NCBI GenBank assembly: GCA_019242465.1
Contig: JAFAVL010000577.1
Location: 1 to 10,307, forward strand
From: Chroococcidiopsidaceae cyanobacterium CP_BM_RX_35
Lineage (GTDB): Bacteria > Cyanobacteriota > Cyanobacteriia > Cyanobacteriales > Chroococcidiopsidaceae
DNA length: 10,307 nt
Reading direction: 5' to 3'
Shown piece by piece: positions 6,551 through 10,307 of the stretch (position 1 is the first letter of the stretch; each line of letters begins with the position of its first letter). The position numbers and the translations under genes were made by a program. Below the pieces are notes generated by a model. It was not told the origin of the DNA. It did not search any database and saw only the letters and a list, made by a program, of their open reading frames with translations.

Positions 6551-7501
6551 ATGAATCCACCAACTCTAGAGACACCAAGTAAGATTCAACCACGATCGCC
6601 TCTGTCTCGGTCAATTGATCGGGGATTTGTTTGGCTCACCCTGCTTTTTGCCCTAGGAGTTGCAGGCATCTTGATTTGGATGGTTATTGAAGTAGCCATC
6701 CAAGCAGCACCAGCAATGAAGCAGTTTGGTGCTGGTTTTTTGGTGACTAGAGTCTGGGACCCAAACACAGACAAGTATGGGGCACTACCCCAGATTTATG
6801 GAACCATAGTGACATCAGCGATCGCCCTGTTACTTGCTGTACCAGTTGGCGTTGGGGTGGCTGTTTTTTTAAGCGAAAACTATATTCCGCCTCGGATTCG
6901 GCTGACGATTGTCTTCCTTGTGGAACTCCTAGCGGCGATTCCTAGCGTTGTGTATGGCTTTTGGGGTGTTATAGTCCTGATTCCCATTCTAATAGTCTTA
7001 GGGCAATGGCTCCATCAGTATTTGGGCTGGTTGCCAATTTTTAGCACCCAGCCAGCTGGACCAGGAATGTTCCCAGCTGGTGTGATCTTGGCGATCACGG
7101 TTTTGCCGACGATTACGGTGATTTCTCGTGACGCTTTGATTGCCCTGCCGCCTGAATTACGACAAGCAGCATTTGGGTTGGGTGCAACTCGCTGGGAAAC
7201 GATTCTCAAGGTGCTACTACCTGCTGCCTTCTCTGGTATTATCGGTGCGGTTATGTTAGCCCTTGGTCGCGCAATCGGTGAAACAATGGCCGTGACATTA
7301 GTCATTGGCAATGCCAACCATATTAGTCCTTCAATTTTTGCGGCGGCAAATACGATTCCCTCGCTGTTAGCAAGTGAATTTTCTGAGGCAAGTGATTTGC
7401 AAAAAGCCGCATTGCTCTATTCGGCTTTGATTCTGTTCGGCATCACGCTAATTGTTAATATCTTGGCCCAGGTACTGGTCCGACGAGTGCAGCGGATTTA
7501 G
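6551..7501 (+). CDS. pstC: Phosphate ABC transporter permease PstC
   Basis: One of the two membrane subunits of the high-affinity phosphate importer PstSCAB; it pairs with PstA to form the channel in the inner membrane. The 316-residue length is normal for the family. A cytosolic N-terminus of about 26 residues is followed by about six membrane spans. The WDPNTDKYGALPQIYGT region (69-85) is typical of PstC. The EAA-type coupling loop ELRQAAFGLGATRWETILKV (202-221) contacts the ATPase, and GRAIGETMAV (239-248) is a family hallmark. The ATG at 6551 has only a weak GAG-like ribosome site. It is the first gene after the Pho box and is followed 48 bases later by pstA. Confidence 0.96.
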   Translation: MNPPTLETPSKIQPRSPLSRSIDRGFVWLTLLFALGVAGILIWMVIEVAIQAAPAMKQFGAGFLVTRVWDPNTDKYGALPQIYGTIVTSAIALLLAVPVGVGVAVFLSENYIPPRIRLTIVFLVELLAAIPSVVYGFWGVIVLIPILIVLGQWLHQYLGWLPIFSTQPAGPGMFPAGVILAITVLPTITVISRDALIALPPELRQAAFGLGATRWETILKVLLPAAFSGIIGAVMLALGRAIGETMAVTLVIGNANHISPSIFAAANTIPSLLASEFSEASDLQKAALLYSALILFGITLIVNILAQVLVRRVQRI

Positions 7502-7532
7502 CAAGTGGCAAGAGGAAACTGATTTGAAAAGC

Positions 7533-7540
7533 AGGGGTGG
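7533..7540 (+). promoter_or_regulatory. Ribosome binding site of pstA
   Basis: AGGGGTGG sits nine bases before ATG 7550 and supports that start within the 48-base pstC-pstA gap. Confidence 0.5.
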
Positions 7541-7549
7541 AATTTAGCA

Positions 7550-8434
7550 ATGAATGGATCTGAACAGCAAGGTTTTAGCAAGGCTAATAGTCTCCGACGG
7601 TCACCTACGTCCCTCCGGAACCTATTAAATCGAGTCATGGATTTACTTGTGTTCGTCTGTGTTGCCCTTGCCCTGCTGCCGTTGCTGGCAGTTCTCATTT
7701 ACGTGACTGTACAAGGTGCTAGCAGTCTGAGCCCATCTGTCTTTACCCAATTGCCACCACCGCCAAATGCGCCAGGCGGTGGTTTTGGCAACGCAATTCA
7801 GGGCACCTTAATCATGGTGGCAATCGGAGCTGCGATCAGTATTCCATTCGGCGTCATGGCAGCGATTTATTTGTCGGAGTTTAGTACGGGAAACTTTGCT
7901 GGCTGGATTCGATTTGCCACCAACGTCCTTAGCGGTGTACCGTCGATTATAGTAGGCGTGTTTACTTTTGGTGTGATTGTGTTAAGTTTGGGATTTTCGG
8001 GATTTGCTGGCGGAGTTGCTCTCTCAATTCTGATGCTGCCAATCATCGTTCGCACTACAGACGAAGCCCTTAAGTTGGTCCCAGGAGAGTTACGCCAGGC
8101 CGCAGTGGGCTTGGGAGCAACGAAGCTCCAAACAGTATTGCGGATCGTGTTGCCAGCAGCACTACCCGCAATTATTACTGGCACAACCTTAGCGATTGCC
8201 CGTGCTGCTGGCGAAACTGCACCACTACTATTTACAGCTGTGTTCTGGGACTACTGGAAGACCGATCCCTTTAAAGGTCCGATGGCTTCTCTAGCGGTTT
8301 TGATCTATAACTTTGCCCAAGTTCCTTACACAAATCAACTGGCATTAGCTTGGGCAGCTTCCTTGATCTTAGTTTTACTCGTTCTGATTACCAGTGTGGC
8401 TTCCCGCTTAGCAACAGCCCGTAGAACTTATTAG
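7550..8434 (+). CDS. pstA: Phosphate ABC transporter permease PstA
   Basis: The second membrane subunit of the phosphate importer, 294 residues, normal length. A hydrophilic N-terminus (1-29) precedes about six membrane spans. The periplasmic segment [19 protein letters not shown] (68-86) is characteristic of PstA. The EAA coupling loop [20 protein letters not shown] (179-198) and the following [11 protein letters not shown] (217-227) match the family closely and mirror the equivalent motifs in PstC. The gene lies between pstC and pstB and is surely in the same transcript. No irregularity is seen. Confidence 0.96.
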   Translation: MNGSEQQGFSKANSLRRSPTSLRNLLNRVMDLLVFVCVALALLPLLAVLIYVTVQGASSLSPSVFTQLPPPPNAPGGGFGNAIQGTLIMVAIGAAISIPFGVMAAIYLSEFSTGNFAGWIRFATNVLSGVPSIIVGVFTFGVIVLSLGFSGFAGGVALSILMLPIIVRTTDEALKLVPGELRQAAVGLGATKLQTVLRIVLPAALPAIITGTTLAIARAAGETAPLLFTAVFWDYWKTDPFKGPMASLAVLIYNFAQVPYTNQLALAWAASLILVLLVLITSVASRLATARRTY

Positions 8435-8436
8435 TT

Positions 8437-8468
8437 CAAAGTGAAAAACTGCTTAATCGCCCACTTTG
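8437..8468 (+). other. Inverted repeat in the pstA-pstB gap
   Basis: CAAAGTG (8437-8443) and CACTTTG (8462-8468) can pair as a 7-bp stem with an 18-base loop, filling half of the 62-base gap. It could stabilise mRNA or tune pstB expression. It lacks a tight loop and is not a convincing terminator. Confidence 0.35.
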
Positions 8469-8496
8469 TTGTTTCCTAAATTTAGCTAGATTTCTT

Positions 8497-9303
8497 ATGC
8501 ATTCTGATGCTTTAACTGCCAACCAAACTGAAACCATTTTACAAGCGCGAGATCTGGATATTTACTACGGCAAGTTTCTCGCCTTAAAAGGTATTAACCT
8601 CGATATTCCTAAAAACCAAGTCACGGCCTTTATTGGACCTTCAGGCTGTGGCAAGAGTACTTTATTGCGGTGCTATAACCGCCTTAACGATCTGATCCCA
8701 AGTTTTCGGGCAGAGGGCAAGATCTATTATCGCAAGCAAGACCTCTACGGTGCCGATATTGACCCGGTAGAAGTCCGACGGCGGATTGGGATGGTGTTTC
8801 AAAAGCCAAATCCCTTTCCTAAGTCAATTTATGACAATATTGCCTTTGGTCCCCGGATCAACGGTTATCGGGGGAATATGGATGAACTAGTTGAGCGATC
8901 GCTGCGGCAGGCAGCTTTGTGGGATGAAGCTAAAGATAAACTTAGAGAAAGTGGTCTGTCTCTTTCGGGAGGACAACAACAGCGGCTGTGCATCGCCCGC
9001 ACAATCGCGGTTGAACCTGATGTTGTACTGATGGATGAACCTTGTGCTTCCCTTGATCCGATCTCAACCCTAAAAGTTGAAGAGTTGATTCAAGAACTTA
9101 AGGAACAATACACCATCGTTATCGTCACCCACAATATGCAGCAGGCAACGCGGGCGTCAGACGTGACAGCCTTCTTCAATGTCGAGACGAAAGAAGGTGG
9201 TAAGCGTATGGGACAATTGGTGGAGTTTGACAGAACTGAAGTCATCTTCCAAAATCCTAAGGAGCAAGCAACACAGGAATATGTAAGTGGTCGCTTCGGC
9301 TAG
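8497..9303 (+). CDS. pstB: Phosphate ABC transporter ATP-binding protein PstB
   Basis: Cytosolic ATPase that drives phosphate import through PstC/PstA. The 268-residue protein has every nucleotide-binding motif: Walker [10 protein letters not shown] (47-55), Q-loop Gln102 in VFQKPNPFP, signature LSGGQQQR (156-163), Walker B VVLMDEP (176-182), D-loop SLDP (185-188) and the switch histidine H212. The insertion [17 protein letters not shown] (58-74) and the [21 protein letters not shown] stretch (100-120) are specific to PstB among ABC ATPases. No Shine-Dalgarno sequence precedes ATG 8497, but no better start is available. It is the last recognisable pst gene; phoU does not follow. Confidence 0.97.
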   Translation: MHSDALTANQTETILQARDLDIYYGKFLALKGINLDIPKNQVTAFIGPSGCGKSTLLRCYNRLNDLIPSFRAEGKIYYRKQDLYGADIDPVEVRRRIGMVFQKPNPFPKSIYDNIAFGPRINGYRGNMDELVERSLRQAALWDEAKDKLRESGLSLSGGQQQRLCIARTIAVEPDVVLMDEPCASLDPISTLKVEELIQELKEQYTIVIVTHNMQQATRASDVTAFFNVETKEGGKRMGQLVEFDRTEVIFQNPKEQATQEYVSGRFG

Positions 9304-9324
9304 TTCCTAGTGATATGAAGAGTC

Positions 9325-9352
9325 TTGACAGGTACTAGACTGAGGAAAAAAT
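9325..9352 (+). promoter_or_regulatory. Candidate promoter for the DUF3352 gene
   Basis: A perfect TTGACA (9325-9330) is followed after 16 bases by AAAAAT (9347-9352), a 4/6 match to TATAAT. This would let the DUF3352 gene be transcribed independently of pstCAB. The sequence between 9304 and 9427 also holds AAGAG/CTCTT (9358-9371), a small hairpin without a T-run, and nothing resembling a strong terminator. Confidence 0.35.
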
Positions 9353-9427
9353 AGGTGAAGAGATACCTCTTAGCTTTAAGTGCAAGTGGCTCTTTAGCCT
9401 TTGTTATAACTTTTTTCTTCTGACCTA

Positions 9428-10307
9428 ATGATTGCCAAACACAAATCTTCCCTGCTACTAACCTTAAGCGCTGCTGGCTTGCTGATCGGTGGAGGAGTTG
9501 CTGCCTACTGGGTGTTAACCCAGCGAAACGGCTTGCCGGAAGCCCTGCCTGTGGGAGCCAATGTTATTCCCCAAGATGCCCTAGTCACCGTTTCTGTCTC
9601 TACAGATCCAGCTAAGTGGCAGCATTTACAGGAGTTTGGGACGAAAGCAACCCAAGCAGAACTAGAGCGAGAACTAGCTCAGCTACGCGATCAATTCCTA
9701 ACAAGTCATGGCTACAACTATCAGCAAGATATTCAGCCTTGGGTAGGCAAGGAAGTGACATTTGCGGTTTTGCCCCAACCCACGCCGACGCTAAGTACAG
9801 TCCCTCCACACCCAGCGGGGATCAAGCAACAGTCAACGTTCTCAAAGGAGGAGCCTCCGGGAGCTGCGTTGACGCCGTCAATGATAGCGGTTTTGCCAAT
9901 CGCTGACCCAGTACGTGCCAAACAGCTATTAGGAGACCCTAAACCCCTGACACAAGGTCAGTGGACTAAGCGCACTTATAAGGGCGTTCAAATTGAACAG
10001 AGCCAAGGCTCGTCAGATGAAACCTACTCAGCCGCAGTGCTAGATGGGCGATTCCTCGTATTGACCAACAACCCGAAAGCAGTAGAGCAGGCGATAGACA
10101 CTGACAAAAGTGGAACGTCTATTGCCACTACACCTGGCTTCACGGCAGTACTAGAGCAAATTCAAGCCCCTCAACCCTTTGCCCAGCTATATCTTAATAT
10201 CCCGGCTGCTACTCGGTTTGTGGCTACGAATTCAGGACAGTCTATTTTCCCCCAAACACTAACCCAACTTCAGGAAAACCAGGGTTTGGCAACAACTGTG
10301 AATTTGC
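9428..10307 (+). CDS. DUF3352-family membrane-anchored protein (3' end outside window)
   Basis: The reading frame is open from ATG 9428 to the right edge: 293 complete codons and no stop, so the C-terminus is missing. The N-terminus is a short basic stretch and one hydrophobic segment (about 8-30, LLLTLSAAGLLIGGGVAAYWVL), an uncleaved anchor or signal. The large domain that follows should lie outside the cytoplasm. The stretch VIPQDALVTVSVSTDPAKWQ (46-65), YNYQQDIQPWVGKEVTFAVL (97-116) and AVLDGRFLVLTNNPKAVEQAI (203-223) resemble the DUF3352 family of cyanobacteria, whose function is unknown. A Pro/Thr-rich loop (117-150) interrupts the domain. An in-frame stop at 9407-9409 rules out a longer start. 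It lies 124 bases after pstB and may or may not share its transcript. Confidence 0.8.
   Translation, partial: MIAKHKSSLLLTLSAAGLLIGGGVAAYWVLTQRNGLPEALPVGANVIPQDALVTVSVSTDPAKWQHLQEFGTKATQAELERELAQLRDQFLTSHGYNYQQDIQPWVGKEVTFAVLPQPTPTLSTVPPHPAGIKQQSTFSKEEPPGAALTPSMIAVLPIADPVRAKQLLGDPKPLTQGQWTKRTYKGVQIEQSQGSSDETYSAAVLDGRFLVLTNNPKAVEQAIDTDKSGTSIATTPGFTAVLEQIQAPQPFAQLYLNIPAATRFVATNSGQSIFPQTLTQLQENQGLATTVNL

Noticed and set aside
7867..8184. Minus-strand open frame inside pstA (and a similar one inside pstC at 7015-7317)
   Set aside because: Antisense shadows of well-supported permease genes, with no recognisable domain.
9616..9906. Overlapping open frames on both strands inside the DUF3352 gene
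   Set aside because: The frame from 9428 continues without a stop to the window edge, has an N-terminal anchor and matches a known family; the others are shadows.

Overview
The window comes from a cyanobacterium, most likely a non-marine lineage that uses HIP1 palindromes. The octamer GCGATCGC occurs five times in about 10.3 kb, where chance predicts far less than one. The protein families fit as well: a DUF3038/DUF4335 pair, a DUF3352 protein, a cyanobacterial-style BioY with LspA, a class A PBP with a fused FHA domain, and a cyanobacterial Pho box. I cannot fix the genus from the sequence alone. Gene density is high and most of it looks like ordinary chromosome. There are no rRNA or tRNA genes, transposases, phage genes or CRISPR arrays that I can see.

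Layout. Bases 1-72 may be the tail of a rightward gene. apt (adenine phosphoribosyltransferase, purine salvage) runs leftward at 90-608. Divergent from it, a translationally coupled rightward pair of unknown function (DUF3038 then DUF4335, 781-2096) encodes a basic soluble protein and a protein with a membrane anchor near its C-terminus. A short C-rich heptamer/octamer tandem repeat separates this pair from the convergent FHA-PBP gene (2142-4424, leftward), which makes and cross-links peptidoglycan. Divergent from the PBP gene is a small secreted Ser/Pro/Gly-rich protein (4689-5162) built of seven exact-length 36-bp units. It converges on a leftward bioY-lspA pair (6327 to 5224) for biotin uptake and prolipoprotein signal peptidase. 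The LspA lacks one strictly conserved aspartate.

From 6389 rightward lies the phosphate module: a Pho box of three 8-bp repeats on an 11-bp period, then pstC, pstA and pstB, which encode the membrane and ATPase parts of the high-affinity phosphate importer. No pstS/sphX binding-protein gene is adjacent, so the binding protein must be encoded elsewhere. The window ends inside a DUF3352 gene (9428 to the right edge), a membrane-anchored protein of unknown function that starts 124 bases after pstB.

Together the genes serve housekeeping and envelope functions: purine salvage, cell-wall synthesis, lipoprotein maturation, and biotin and phosphate import. I see no clearly new multi-gene system. The best leads are the coupled DUF3038/DUF4335 pair, the FHA-PBP fusion, the LspA with the missing aspartate, and the repeat-built secreted protein.
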